Positions 16,156-24,082 of a stretch of 64,000 bases of DNA are shown here, piece after piece. Each line of letters starts with the position of its first letter. Position 1 is the first letter of the stretch. The notes under the pieces are model-generated. The model saw only the letters and a list, made by a program, of their open reading frames with translations. It made no database searches and was not told where the DNA came from. The stretch spans positions 1 through 64,000 of the forward strand of contig CAZCTW010000010.1 of the NCBI GenBank assembly GCA_964501905.1. The letters are read 5' to 3'. The position numbers and the translations under genes are program-made. The DNA is from B69-G16 sp964501905 (lineage in GTDB: Archaea; Thermoproteota; Thermoprotei; Thermofilales; B69-G16).

Positions 16156-17691
16156 TTGAGAAAGCCTTTAGTCGTTTTGCTATTTCTACTGTTAATATTG
16201 CCTATAACGTCTTCTCCATGCCTTGTGGAGAGCTTACCCAGCGCTAAGCTAGTTTACTACATCAACGTGAAGGAAAACGCGAATGCTACCATAACTATAG
16301 TTTTCGAAGCTAAGGGCTCTGGTGTAGGCTTCATAGGGCTCCCCCTCTTCGAAGAGTATAAGGTTAGCGTGCATGAAGGAGAGATAAAGTGGCTCGATTT
16401 TAAGCCTGTGAGCGTTTTCTATACCAACGCTTCTTTCAGCTTTAGAGGTAAAAATATCCGAATGGTCATAACCTACAATTTCCCTTATGCCACTCTTATT
16501 GCAGAAGATAAAGCTTGGTTTATGAGCCCTTACATTCTTGCTTCCTCATCCTTTGAGGTTTTCGTGGAGGTAGAGCTATATGGCCTAGATCCCTCTAGAA
16601 AGGTAAGGTTTTGGCCTTACGAGCCCCTAAAGCAGCATGGGAATAAGTTTACCTTCGCGATATTAAACCCCGTTTCAGACAATAGAGTGATAATAGAATA
16701 TAAGCTGTCTGAAAAGGTTCCTAACGTCGACTATAGGAAAGCTATCGGAGAATCGGAAGTTGTAGTGAGAGTTGCTAAATACTATAGGCACATAGCTGAT
16801 AAGGTATTCTATGTACTGGAAAAAACCTACGAGGAGCTAGAGTACGTCTTCGGCGAACTGCCAGATAAGCTTGAATTCGAATTTTACCTTCCAGAACTTA
16901 ATGATTTATCAGCTTTAGGCTACGTAAAGGAGAGAACTATAGAGATGGGCGTCGAAGGTCCTATATACTTAAACTTAGCCCTTATAAGGTTTAAAGAAGG
17001 CTTTTTGGAAGAGACGGTGATCCACGAGTGTGTACATGTAGTTCTAGGACTTATTGGCGTATCGTCTAACAGAGAAATAAGATGGTTTCACGAGGGGATG
17101 GCGGAGTACGTAGCCATAAAGGTTTGTAGCGTAGCCGGGATAAACGTGACTGATTTCATTAAGATGCATAGGGAAGGCGCTAGGGAGGCTTTAAAGCTGT
17201 ACGGTGGCGATCTCTCCTTTATAATATACTGGGAGTATAGTACTCCTATGGCTCGGCTCTATTATTCAGCGGCATTTTATATAATGAATAAGACTGCCGA
17301 AGAGAACGGCGGACTCGTTTATGTTAAAAAACTCGTGAGAGAGATCGAGAAACAGGGAGGAGCTGATAGTAACGAGGAAGTCATTCAAGCTATGAGCAAA
17401 GCGGCTGGCAAGGATTTAAGGAGACAGTTTAGAAAATGGGGGTTCCCAGTAACCGTTCAGGATGAAAATGGAGGAGAAGACTTAGGCAATAATGAAAGCA
17501 AAGAAAAGCAGTTGATAAAAGCGCTATGGGAAACTATAAAGCTATTAGTAATCATGGTGGTGATAGCCGTAATAGTGTTAGCAACGATATTAGGTTTTAT
17601 CATCTATTGGTTCCTCAAGAGAAGAAGAGGATTATTATATTCTCTAAGATATTTTCACAAGTTTTCTGAGATAGAGCAAGTGTACAGCTAG
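16156..17691 (+). CDS. Membrane-anchored zinc metallopeptidase (MA clan)
   Basis: A secreted-type protein with a signal sequence, a beta-rich N-terminal region, a gluzincin-like catalytic domain and a C-terminal transmembrane helix with a short basic tail. From the TTG at 16156 the zinc motif is H290-E-C-V-H294, with the third ligand E313 in WFHEGMAEY. The frame opens at 16075, but that part overlaps the tRNA-Gln promoter; a TATA element near 16112-16119 and GGGGGT before the TTG support 16156. Substrates are unknown. The end overlaps a convergent small gene by 48 bases. Confidence 0.85.
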   Translation: MRKPLVVLLFLLLILPITSSPCLVESLPSAKLVYYINVKENANATITIVFEAKGSGVGFIGLPLFEEYKVSVHEGEIKWLDFKPVSVFYTNASFSFRGKNIRMVITYNFPYATLIAEDKAWFMSPYILASSSFEVFVEVELYGLDPSRKVRFWPYEPLKQHGNKFTFAILNPVSDNRVIIEYKLSEKVPNVDYRKAIGESEVVVRVAKYYRHIADKVFYVLEKTYEELEYVFGELPDKLEFEFYLPELNDLSALGYVKERTIEMGVEGPIYLNLALIRFKEGFLEETVIHECVHVVLGLIGVSSNREIRWFHEGMAEYVAIKVCSVAGINVTDFIKMHREGAREALKLYGGDLSFIIYWEYSTPMARLYYSAAFYIMNKTAEENGGLVYVKKLVREIEKQGGADSNEEVIQAMSKAAGKDLRRQFRKWGFPVTVQDENGGEDLGNNESKEKQLIKALWETIKLLVIMVVIAVIVLATILGFIIYWFLKRRRGLLYSLRYFHKFSEIEQVYS

Positions 17692-17895
17692 CAGTACGAA
17701 AAACAAAATTACCGCTACTAGTGTCAATAAAATTCCGTGCTCACCCCATGCACCTACTATGGGTATAGGCCCAATTACAATTATAACCGACCCACTAGTA
17801 GCTGGTTCACGAATAGCACAGAATATCATAGCTATAGAGCCCATTAGGATAAGCAGGAAACCCGCTATAAAAAGTACAAAGGCTAGACGCTCCAC
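17644..17895 (-). CDS. DUF131 (TIGR00304)-type small membrane protein
   Basis: This protein of about 83 residues has two membrane helices separated by a loop with the signature IVIGPIPIV. It is a paralogue of the gene just upstream (17900-18148), which has ILIGPIPII at the same place, so the pair arose by tandem duplication. The frame extends to a GTG at 17910, but GGGTGG lies about eight bases before the GTG at 17895, which I prefer. Function is unknown. The end overlaps the convergent metallopeptidase gene by 48 bases, unusual but with good coding character on both strands. Confidence 0.7.
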   Translation of the reverse strand: MERLAFVLFIAGFLLILMGSIAMIFCAIREPATSGSVIIVIGPIPIVGAWGEHGILLTLVAVILFFVLLAVHLLYLRKLVKIS

Positions 17896-17899
17896 TTTC

Positions 17900-18148
17900 C
17901 TACCACCCACCCATGGACGTTATTAAAATAAAAAACATGAAAAATGCCAGAGCCACTATGGTTAATATTACGGCCCACTTTACGCTTTCTTTATCGCTTC
18001 CGATTATTATCGGTATAGGCCCTATAAGTATAACTCCCGCTCCTCTTACTTCAGCTGCTCCGCGAAAAAGGGCGCTTAACACTAATATCATTATCGAAAT
18101 CACTACTAGTACTATCCCTGCTAAGATTAGCACTAGCCCTATATTCAT
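17900..18148 (-). CDS. DUF131 (TIGR00304)-type small membrane protein
   Basis: This protein of about 82 residues has an N-terminal helix (residues 4-27), a loop with GVILIGPIPIIIG and a second helix (about 58-78). The ATG at 18148 is preceded by GGGGTGG at a good distance; an in-frame GTG lies three codons earlier. It is followed by its paralogue on the same strand and preceded, 30 bases away, by a CPBP-type membrane protease gene. Function is unknown for the family. Confidence 0.75.
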   Translation of the reverse strand: MNIGLVLILAGIVLVVISIMILVLSALFRGAAEVRGAGVILIGPIPIIIGSDKESVKWAVILTIVALAFFMFFILITSMGGW

Positions 18149-18178
18149 GACCGCCACCCCTAACTTGGATACAAAAGC

Positions 18179-18733
18179 TTAAGCTAAAAACTTTACTAGG
18201 GATAAGGTCACAGCTAACGAGAGCGAAATTATAGCTATAGAAAGAGAAGTAAAGCTTACCAAGTAGAAAGCCCCAAGGATGTTATACGCGATGTGAGCTA
18301 TTATTGATGATGCTAGCCCCCATTTTAAGCGTAGCTCTTGGAAAAGGGCTCCCAGGAGCAGGAAAATTGGTAATAGGGGTAAAAGCTTTAGTAGAGAGAT
18401 AAAAGATATATGAAACAGGGAATAAAGTAGAAGAGTTATTATGTAAGCTCTTCTCCATCCGCCCGAAATTTTTAATTCATCATACAATTTAACTCTGAAA
18501 TATAGCTCTTCGATTACGCTGGCTAGGATTAATAGGGGGAGAGAGAAAAAGCGGGGAGGCCCTAGAACTAATTGTCCGGCTATCCCGAGAGCCATAATGG
18601 ACAGATATCTAGGCGTTAACCCTGAAAAGAGAGAAGCATATACTAGATCTAAACCGGATAGTTTAGAACCTAAATAGCTAGTTTCCTTTTCCAAAAATAA
18701 GGAGACATAGAGCGCTAGAGTTATATATGACAT
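18179..18733 (-). CDS. CPBP-family intramembrane protease-like protein
   Basis: This 184-residue polytopic protein contains the three CPBP (Rce1/Abi) features: E75-E76-LYF-R80, YSLFH with H108, and a late helix with H147 and N151 (AHIAYN). These residues form the intramembrane catalytic site in Rce1. The substrate is unknown; the neighbouring DUF131 proteins and the metallopeptidase suggest a small membrane-quality or processing locus, which is only a guess from context. Confidence 0.82.
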   Translation of the reverse strand: MSYITLALYVSLFLEKETSYLGSKLSGLDLVYASLFSGLTPRYLSIMALGIAGQLVLGPPRFFSLPLLILASVIEELYFRVKLYDELKISGGWRRAYIITLLLYSLFHISFISLLKLLPLLPIFLLLGALFQELRLKWGLASSIIAHIAYNILGAFYLVSFTSLSIAIISLSLAVTLSLVKFLA

Positions 18734-18925
18734 TAGAACACCGCCGGGAAAAGCTTCCCTAATGATTATTGAGAAAATGTATACTAGTAATGTGTAAAAA
18801 AGATGTTTTCTCCCTTGGATCCCTTTTTTATTTTTTTTTCTTTTAAGAGGAACATATCCTCTAGGAAAACGTTATATATTTGACATATGTATCTTGTCCT
18901 ACCGTCCTAGCAGGAGGGGTTTAAC

Positions 18926-19195
18926 TTGGGTCGGCGGAAATCCAAATTGACGATAGAACGCGCAAAAAGAGTATACCAGATTTTAGTAGAAAAAAAAGAC
19001 GGTCTTCCAACGCCTAAGCTATTTAATATAGTTCTCAAAGAGGGCATAATAAGGGAGTACTCGACTCTATACCAGATCTTGAAAATGTTAAAGGAGAAAG
19101 GAGTAGTAGAGCAGAGAAGCGAGAAAGGGCTAGCTAGGTGGGAGGTCATAAAAATAGTTGATTTGCCGACCTTAGAGAAAATCATAACTACATGA
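18926..19195 (+). CDS. Winged-helix DNA-binding protein
   Basis: This 89-residue basic protein is almost entirely one winged helix-turn-helix domain (recognition-helix region STLYQILKMLKEKGVVEQ at about 47-64, followed by a wing ending in RWEVIKI). The start is a TTG preceded by a strong GGAGGGG ribosome-binding site, and a TATA element TTATATATT lies near 18871-18879. It is a likely transcription regulator of unknown target. It stands alone between the CPBP gene (divergent) and a methyltransferase gene. Confidence 0.8.
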   Translation: MGRRKSKLTIERAKRVYQILVEKKDGLPTPKLFNIVLKEGIIREYSTLYQILKMLKEKGVVEQRSEKGLARWEVIKIVDLPTLEKIITT

Positions 19196-19320
19196 TTTTA
19201 ATAATCCCCATTCTTGCAATTTCCGAATGTTAGATATAAAGTTAAGTTAGTCTCAATTTCCCCGCGTTCTATTCTATAACTCAATTTAAATATCTAAGAG
19301 TAAATGCTAAAATAGGTGTC

Positions 19321-19917
19321 ATGTCTCACTACTACTCTATAGAGCCTACGCACAGCAAAAAAACCTATAAAATATCGGTCACCCTTAGAGGTTTTAACAT
19401 AACCCTATTCACTTCTAGCGGCGTTTTTTCAGCTAGACGGATAGATCCCGGTACTGCTCTTCTAGCTGAGACCATGATAGTAAAGGACGGATGGCGAGTA
19501 CTAGATCTGGGCTGCGGTTACGGCGTGTTAGGCATAATAGCTGCCAAATTAACGCCTAATGGTTTCGTGTATATGGTGGATATCAACAAACAAGCCGTGA
19601 GGCTTGCCAGGTTAAACGCCAGGCTGAACGGCGTGAGAAACGTAAAGGTTTTGTGGGGAGATTTATTTGAGCCATTTGTAAACGAGAAATTTAACACTAT
19701 AATTTCAAATCCTCCGCAAGCAGCTGGCTACAGGGTATTAGGTAGAATTGTAAAGGAATCACTGGAGCACTTAGAGAAGGGAGGGCTGTTACAGCTAGTT
19801 GCTAAGCATAGAAAAGGAGGTGCTAGGTTATGCAAGCTTATGGAGGAGTGTTTTTGCAATGTTGAAACAATAGCTAAAAAGGGTGGGTATCGAGTCTATG
19901 TTTCTAAACGGCAATAA
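19321..19917 (+). CDS. RsmC-like SAM-dependent methyltransferase
   Basis: This 198-residue protein has a class I methyltransferase domain with motif I VLDLGCGYGVLG (about residues 60-71), an acidic VDIN after strand 2 and the catalytic SNPPQAAG motif (about 128-135) of N2-guanine and N6-adenine RNA methyltransferases. RsmC makes m2G in small-subunit rRNA, and archaeal single-domain relatives are generally annotated as such. Whether the substrate is rRNA or tRNA is not decided. A TATA element (ATTTAAATATC) lies upstream. Confidence 0.82.
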   Translation: MSHYYSIEPTHSKKTYKISVTLRGFNITLFTSSGVFSARRIDPGTALLAETMIVKDGWRVLDLGCGYGVLGIIAAKLTPNGFVYMVDINKQAVRLARLNARLNGVRNVKVLWGDLFEPFVNEKFNTIISNPPQAAGYRVLGRIVKESLEHLEKGGLLQLVAKHRKGGARLCKLMEECFCNVETIAKKGGYRVYVSKRQ

Positions 19918-19959
19918 ATAATATTAACGCGCTTGACATTTTTTAACTTCGGTGTCTAG

Positions 19960-20400
19960 ATGGAAGATATACTTAGGGAGACGTTTGAAGCTTTAAAGCG
20001 GATAGAGATGGAGTTAAACAAGATTTTTAGAGATATAGCCTCTAAGTACCCGTCTATAAGCTTCCCCGCCGGCGTCTATGAGCCGCTGGTAGATATTGAG
20101 GAAAGAGAAAACGAGTACGTAGTTTACCTGGACGTGCCTGGGTTCAAGAAAGAGGACCTTAAAATCACGGTAGGAGATAATTACGTTGAGGTTTATGCTG
20201 AGAAGAGCGAAGAGGAAAAGCAGGAGATTAAGGACAGGAAGTATATAATAAGACAACGCTTCTACGAAAGTATAAAGAAGAGGATTGAACTGCCCTCAGC
20301 TATAAAGCCGGAGGAGGCGCGGGCCAGTTTAACCAATGGAGTACTAACTATCTACCTACCAAAACGCGTGGTGAGCAGAGAAGTAACCATAGAATTGTAA
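19960..20400 (+). CDS. Small heat shock protein, Hsp20 family
   Basis: This 146-residue protein has a helical N-terminus (residues 1-40), an alpha-crystallin domain (about 43-137, with VYLDVPGFKKEDLKITV and the late motif LTNGVLTIYLPK) and a short C-terminal tail. It would form large oligomers that hold unfolding proteins. It lies eight bases before the CoaD gene, which it may be cotranscribed with. Hsp20 proteins are often heat-induced in hyperthermophiles; no special control element was recognised here. Confidence 0.95.
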   Translation: MEDILRETFEALKRIEMELNKIFRDIASKYPSISFPAGVYEPLVDIEERENEYVVYLDVPGFKKEDLKITVGDNYVEVYAEKSEEEKQEIKDRKYIIRQRFYESIKKRIELPSAIKPEEARASLTNGVLTIYLPKRVVSREVTIEL

Positions 20401-20408
20401 ATCGATAA

Positions 20409-20954
20409 ATGGGCTCCTTTAAAGACAAAAAAGTAAAAGTCGGAGTTATCGGAGGTACTTTTTCTCTACTACATAGTGGGCATAAATATCTGATTAGAAG
20501 AGCTCTAAAAGTCACTGATAAACTGATTATAGGGGTAACTTCCGATACTTTCGTAAGAAAGATGGATAAAAAACACCCCGTCGAGAATTTTTCTACACGC
20601 GTAGAGAATCTCAGAAAATTCCTCCAAAATGAAGGAGTTTTAGATAGGTGCACGATTGTGGAGATAAATGACTTCATGGGTCCGGCCGGTAGCCGGGAAG
20701 ATATAGACCTCATCGTGGTTACAGACGAGACTTTACAAGGAGCTCTCGAGATAAACGAGTATAGAGTGAGGCACGGGCTTAATCCTTTAATTATAATAGT
20801 AATAGAGGCTTTGCTCGATGACAAGAAACTACCCATCTCAAGTACTCGGCTCTGGCTGAAAGGCAACCTTCCTCTTGAAGATAAGGGCGCTAACATAGTA
20901 CCAAGCGGCAATCCAGAAGGCAAAAAGAAGCAGTCCGATAACAGATCGTTCTAA
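20409..20954 (+). CDS. Phosphopantetheine adenylyltransferase, archaeal type
   Basis: This protein of up to 181 residues is a nucleotidyltransferase with VGVIGGTFSLLHSGH (about residues 9-23; HxGH is the nucleotide-binding motif) and ISSTR near 138-142. This is the archaeal PPAT family (COG1019), which transfers AMP to 4'-phosphopantetheine to give dephospho-CoA. About 30 residues after the conserved core are charged and low in complexity. The last 117 bases overlap a possible small membrane protein gene on the other strand. Confidence 0.92.
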   Translation: MGSFKDKKVKVGVIGGTFSLLHSGHKYLIRRALKVTDKLIIGVTSDTFVRKMDKKHPVENFSTRVENLRKFLQNEGVLDRCTIVEINDFMGPAGSREDIDLIVVTDETLQGALEINEYRVRHGLNPLIIIVIEALLDDKKLPISSTRLWLKGNLPLEDKGANIVPSGNPEGKKKQSDNRSF

Positions 20955-21068
20955 GCTACTCTTCAAATTCATAACGAACTTATCTATAATCAGTAGTAGT
21001 AATATCAGGAGAGACCAAAAAGTTAGGATAAGACCGCACACCGCTAACGTTGATTTCTTTACGTTCAT
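20838..21068 (-). CDS. Possible two-helix membrane protein
   Basis: This 76-residue frame begins with an ATG at 21068, 14 bases after the end of the glycosyltransferase gene on the same strand. It has two clear hydrophobic helices (about residues 7-27 and 43-64) with a basic loop between, and no recognised family. About half of it overlaps the CoaD 3' end on the opposite strand. The hydrophobic pattern and operon-like position favour a real gene; overlap with a coding region is the argument against it. Confidence 0.4.
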   Translation of the reverse strand: MNVKKSTLAVCGLILTFWSLLILLLLIIDKFVMNLKSSLERSVIGLLLFAFWIAAWYYVSALIFKRKVAFQPEPST

Positions 21069-21082
21069 ACAGGTTCCCCATT

Positions 21083-22099
21083 CTAAATCTTAACTTTCAG
21101 AAGAAGCGCTGAGATTATGGCTAAGAAAGCTGAGAACATCTGAATATATGTAAAAGTCTTTATAAGCTCTTTTTCATAACCGTCTCCTCCGAATAGGAGT
21201 ATTAACCTTGTCAGCGTTATCGGTGCGTTAGGGCTTTTAGATGCCCTCATTCTATAATCTGGCAGCATAAGGGTGGGTTTATCCTTTATATTCCTGTGCT
21301 CTACAAAACCTTTTATCGACGATACTATATAAAAAGCGTTTAAAATCTGAGGCATTAAAGCCACTAAGGCGATGAATTCCATTTTTGAAAGTACCGCTAC
21401 AGCGCCTAAAACCCCTCCGACTAACAGTCCGCCACAGTCTCCGGCGAATATTCTCGAAGGATACTTATTGTAAGGCAGAAAACCTAAAATAGAACCTATA
21501 AGCGCGGCTAGCAGTATCAACCCTAGTTTATTACCTATGAGAATAGCTGAAACAAAAAGAGAAGAAGCTGCTATAGCGCTAGTAATAGTCATTAAGCCGT
21601 TTAATATGTCGATCATGTTTATGGCGTTTGCAGGTCCCGCTATAGCGAGAGGAAGAAGCAACCAGTATATTATCGTAAGCCTTAAAGTTCCTATGAGAGG
21701 GACCCGAGGCCTATACCTGATCCAGAGACCCGTCTCCTCTGGGTAGAGAAGACCGGCTATAACCGTAGGTATTATTGCTAGAACAGTTAAACCCATCTTC
21801 ACCTTCCCCTTCAAAACTACTAAATCGTCAATAAATCCTATAGCAACCAGTATCGTTGCCGTCAACATTATGATTATTATTTGTATTGTATACTCTCTGC
21901 AGAGGAAAAGAGCCAAAGTCAAAGAAGAGAGCAAGCCGGCATATATGGCTAAACCGCCTAAGGTGGGGATTAAAGGTTCGCCCGGTTTGTGTATGTCGGG
22001 CCTTAATATTCTCTTTTTATTAGCTATTTTTGCCACAATGGGGGTTAGGAGGTAAGTTGCCGCAAATCCAGCGCTGAATACTAGAACTTGTTTAAACAC
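21083..22099 (-). CDS. Polyprenyl-phosphate GlcNAc-1-P transferase (GT4, Alg7/WecA/MraY family)
   Basis: This 338-residue protein has about ten membrane helices and the family's catalytic loops: IGFIDDL (about residues 87-93), NAINMIDILNGL (about 157-168) and FAGDCGG (about 218-224). These transfer a sugar-1-phosphate from a UDP-sugar to a polyprenyl phosphate; in archaea the role is the first step of the lipid-linked oligosaccharide for protein N-glycosylation (AglH-like). N-x-S/T sites are common in the exported proteins of this window. It overlaps the deoxyhypusine synthase gene end by 8 bases. Confidence 0.9.
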   Translation of the reverse strand: MFKQVLVFSAGFAATYLLTPIVAKIANKKRILRPDIHKPGEPLIPTLGGLAIYAGLLSSLTLALFLCREYTIQIIIIMLTATILVAIGFIDDLVVLKGKVKMGLTVLAIIPTVIAGLLYPEETGLWIRYRPRVPLIGTLRLTIIYWLLLPLAIAGPANAINMIDILNGLMTITSAIAASSLFVSAILIGNKLGLILLAALIGSILGFLPYNKYPSRIFAGDCGGLLVGGVLGAVAVLSKMEFIALVALMPQILNAFYIVSSIKGFVEHRNIKDKPTLMLPDYRMRASKSPNAPITLTRLILLFGGDGYEKELIKTFTYIQMFSAFLAIISALLLKVKI

Positions 22100-23069
22100 A
22101 TTTTTCCCTCTTCAGGTCTCTAACATATAAGTATATTAGGGGAAGAATTATGGTAGCATCGCCGTAGATCGTCTCCCGCATGGCGCTCGGCTTAACCTTG
22201 CCCCAGCTAATAGCTTCTCTAAGTCTAGCTCCGCTTAAACTACCATCCCATTCTACGGCCGTTGTTATATACACGGCGTAATCTAATCCTCCTTTGAACT
22301 GCGCCCACCAGATAACGTGATGTTTGCTTATGCCTCCACCGACGATAACAGCTCCTAGCTTCTCCCCTGAAAAAACGAGCTCAGAAATATTCTCCATATC
22401 TTTGAGAAAGTTTAGATGAATTCTTTTCCCTCCTTTTCTAAGTCGCTGTTTCTGGTTGAAAGTGTAGATAGCCGTTCCGAAAGCCGAGTCTAAGAGTCCT
22501 GGAGAGAACACGGGAACACCGGCCTTATAGGCCGCTCTTAAAAATGAATTCTCATCTTCAATACGCTTTCCGAATTCCCTCAGTAATTCGCTAGGACTCC
22601 ACTCAATTTTTTCCTCAATTAACTCGTCTAGAATTTTATGGACCTCTTTTTCTATAATTTCGCCGTAATTTTCAAAAGGTATTAAAACGCTCCCTAGCCG
22701 GTGTATGCCTAACTCCTTAAGTCGTGCATCGTCATAATCAAAATCGCCCGCGTAGTATGTACCGCCGAAGCTTCTAGCTATATCGTGGTCTATGCTACCA
22801 CCAGTGGTCACCACAGCATCGACGAACCCCCTCTCTATAATGTCGGCGAAGAGGGATCTTAAGCCAGTAGCCACGAGGTTCGCTGTAAAGCTCACGAAGA
22901 TCATGCACTTCTCATCTTTAAGCATCCTCTCGATTATCTTAGCTGAACGGTGTATTCTAGGAGCCATAAACCCTCCTATTGCTCCAAGCTGCTCTACCAA
23001 ATCTTTAACGGTTTTAATAGAGTCCAGTTTCAAATCTTTAAGAGGATTTTCTAATAGATCCTCACGCAA
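22092..23069 (-). CDS. dys: Deoxyhypusine synthase
   Basis: This 325-residue enzyme moves an aminobutyl group from spermidine onto a lysine of aIF5A, the first step to hypusine. It shows the NAD-binding segments VSFTANLVATGLRS and VTTGGSIDHDIAR and the active-site lysine K291 in SWGKV, preceded by the conserved EWDGSLSGA. Length and motifs are those of archaeal and eukaryotic synthases. The gene lies between the aKMT-like methyltransferase and the glycosyltransferase, all on the minus strand with little or no spacing. Confidence 0.96.
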   Translation of the reverse strand: MREDLLENPLKDLKLDSIKTVKDLVEQLGAIGGFMAPRIHRSAKIIERMLKDEKCMIFVSFTANLVATGLRSLFADIIERGFVDAVVTTGGSIDHDIARSFGGTYYAGDFDYDDARLKELGIHRLGSVLIPFENYGEIIEKEVHKILDELIEEKIEWSPSELLREFGKRIEDENSFLRAAYKAGVPVFSPGLLDSAFGTAIYTFNQKQRLRKGGKRIHLNFLKDMENISELVFSGEKLGAVIVGGGISKHHVIWWAQFKGGLDYAVYITTAVEWDGSLSGARLREAISWGKVKPSAMRETIYGDATIILPLIYLYVRDLKREKCV

Positions 23070-23072
23070 AGC

Positions 23073-23534
23073 TCACACCCTATACAGGTAGACTTTATGG
23101 CTTCGGTAACCATCGTTTACAGCTTTTACAGCTATGGGCTTCCACCCTACAACTTCGAAATCGTGGGAGACAACTCTAGCTCCCTTTTTAAGCTCTTTTT
23201 CTAGCTTTGGACGCAGTTTTTCGTTTACGCTCGTTAAGAGATAGAGCGTGACTACATCGGCGGGAGACACGTTTACGTTGAAGAAATCCCCCTCTATAAC
23301 TAGAATTTTATCCTTTAACCCCTCTGCTAAAACGTTTTTAACACATCTTTCTATGAGATCCCTCCGTAACTCTATCCCCACAGCTTTAGCTCCAAACTCC
23401 TTAGCAGCTATTATGAGGACTCGTCCATCCCCGCACCCTAAATCGAAGACTATCTCGCCGGGCTTTACCTCCGCCAGTTCGAGCATAACTCTTATCACTT
23501 CGTGAGGCGTTGGGACGTAGGGGACTAGTATCAT
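23073..23534 (-). CDS. aKMT-like protein lysine methyltransferase
   Basis: This 153-residue methyltransferase has VPYVPTPHEVIR at its N-terminus, motif I VFDLGCGDGR (about residues 28-37) and the late VVSHDFEVVGWKP. From memory, this matches the crenarchaeal broad-specificity lysine methyltransferase aKMT of Sulfolobus (FAM173/ATPSCKMT superfamily), which methylates many proteins including Cren7. The start ATG lies about 90 bases downstream of a box C/D sRNA gene on the same strand. Three bases separate it from the deoxyhypusine synthase gene. Confidence 0.85.
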   Translation of the reverse strand: MILVPYVPTPHEVIRVMLELAEVKPGEIVFDLGCGDGRVLIIAAKEFGAKAVGIELRRDLIERCVKNVLAEGLKDKILVIEGDFFNVNVSPADVVTLYLLTSVNEKLRPKLEKELKKGARVVSHDFEVVGWKPIAVKAVNDGYRSHKVYLYRV

Positions 23535-23626
23535 TTCGCGCTCCCGCGGGTCGAACTTACCCTAACAACCTTCACCTCATTTATATTTATTGCTTCTGCT
23601 AGCGGAATACCTTCCCTAAAGTTTAG

Positions 23627-23675
23627 TCAGTTCTGGTGTCTCTCTTCACTAGTCCGAAATACCAGCCTTCATCAT
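23627..23675 (-). ncRNA. Box C/D guide sRNA
   Basis: On the minus strand: box C AUGAUGA (23669-23675), a 12-nt spacer AGGCUGGUAUUU, D' CGGA (23653-23656), three bases, C' GUGAAGA (23643-23649), a 12-nt spacer GAGACACCAGAA and box D CUGA (23627-23630). UAG before C pairs with CUA after D as a short terminal stem. A TATA element GTTTAAATAT (about 23699-23708) sits about 26 bases before the inferred 5' end. By the D+5 rule the guides would direct 2'-O-methylation at the fifth base of AAAUACCAGCCU and of UUCUGGUGUCUC. Box order, spacing and promoter agree; the targets are predictions. Confidence 0.75.
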
Positions 23676-23769
23676 CTACTCAACATAGAGCAGACGGCAT
23701 ATTTAAACGTGAAGCCATGGATTAGTTTTATAGTCTCTTACGCATAGGTAACGTAGACTTGGTGAAAAA

Positions 23770-24072
23770 GTGGACGCGAAAAAGGTATACGTAAAAGTGC
23801 ACAGAGTGGGGAAGGATATAGTAGTGGCTATTTGCGATGAAGACTTGCTAGGTAGAGTTTTAGAGGAAGGAGAGGTTAGATTCGAGATAAAAGAGGATTT
23901 CTATCGGGGAGAGTTAATGGACGTCAAAAAAGCGCTCGAAATTATAGAAACAGGTACTATAGTAAACTTGGTTGGCAAGACCATAGTAGGCGCTTTGGCA
24001 GAGAGAAACGAAGTCGTCAGGCTTGCTGCTGTAGAGATAGCCGGAGTACCTCACGTACAGCTAGTGATATGA
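23770..24072 (+). CDS. DUF424 family protein
   Basis: This 100-residue protein matches the archaeal DUF424 family (COG2412): an N-terminal beta-rich part (VYVKVHRVGKDIVVAICDEDLLGRVL), an alpha-helical middle and a C-terminal strand ending GVPHVQLVI. The function is unknown. It starts at a GTG (23770) and is followed after one base by the NMD3 gene; DUF424 is commonly found next to nmd3 or aIF2-beta in archaea, hinting at a translation-related role. Confidence 0.88.
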   Translation: MDAKKVYVKVHRVGKDIVVAICDEDLLGRVLEEGEVRFEIKEDFYRGELMDVKKALEIIETGTIVNLVGKTIVGALAERNEVVRLAAVEIAGVPHVQLVI

Positions 24073-24082
24073 GGTGGGAGTG

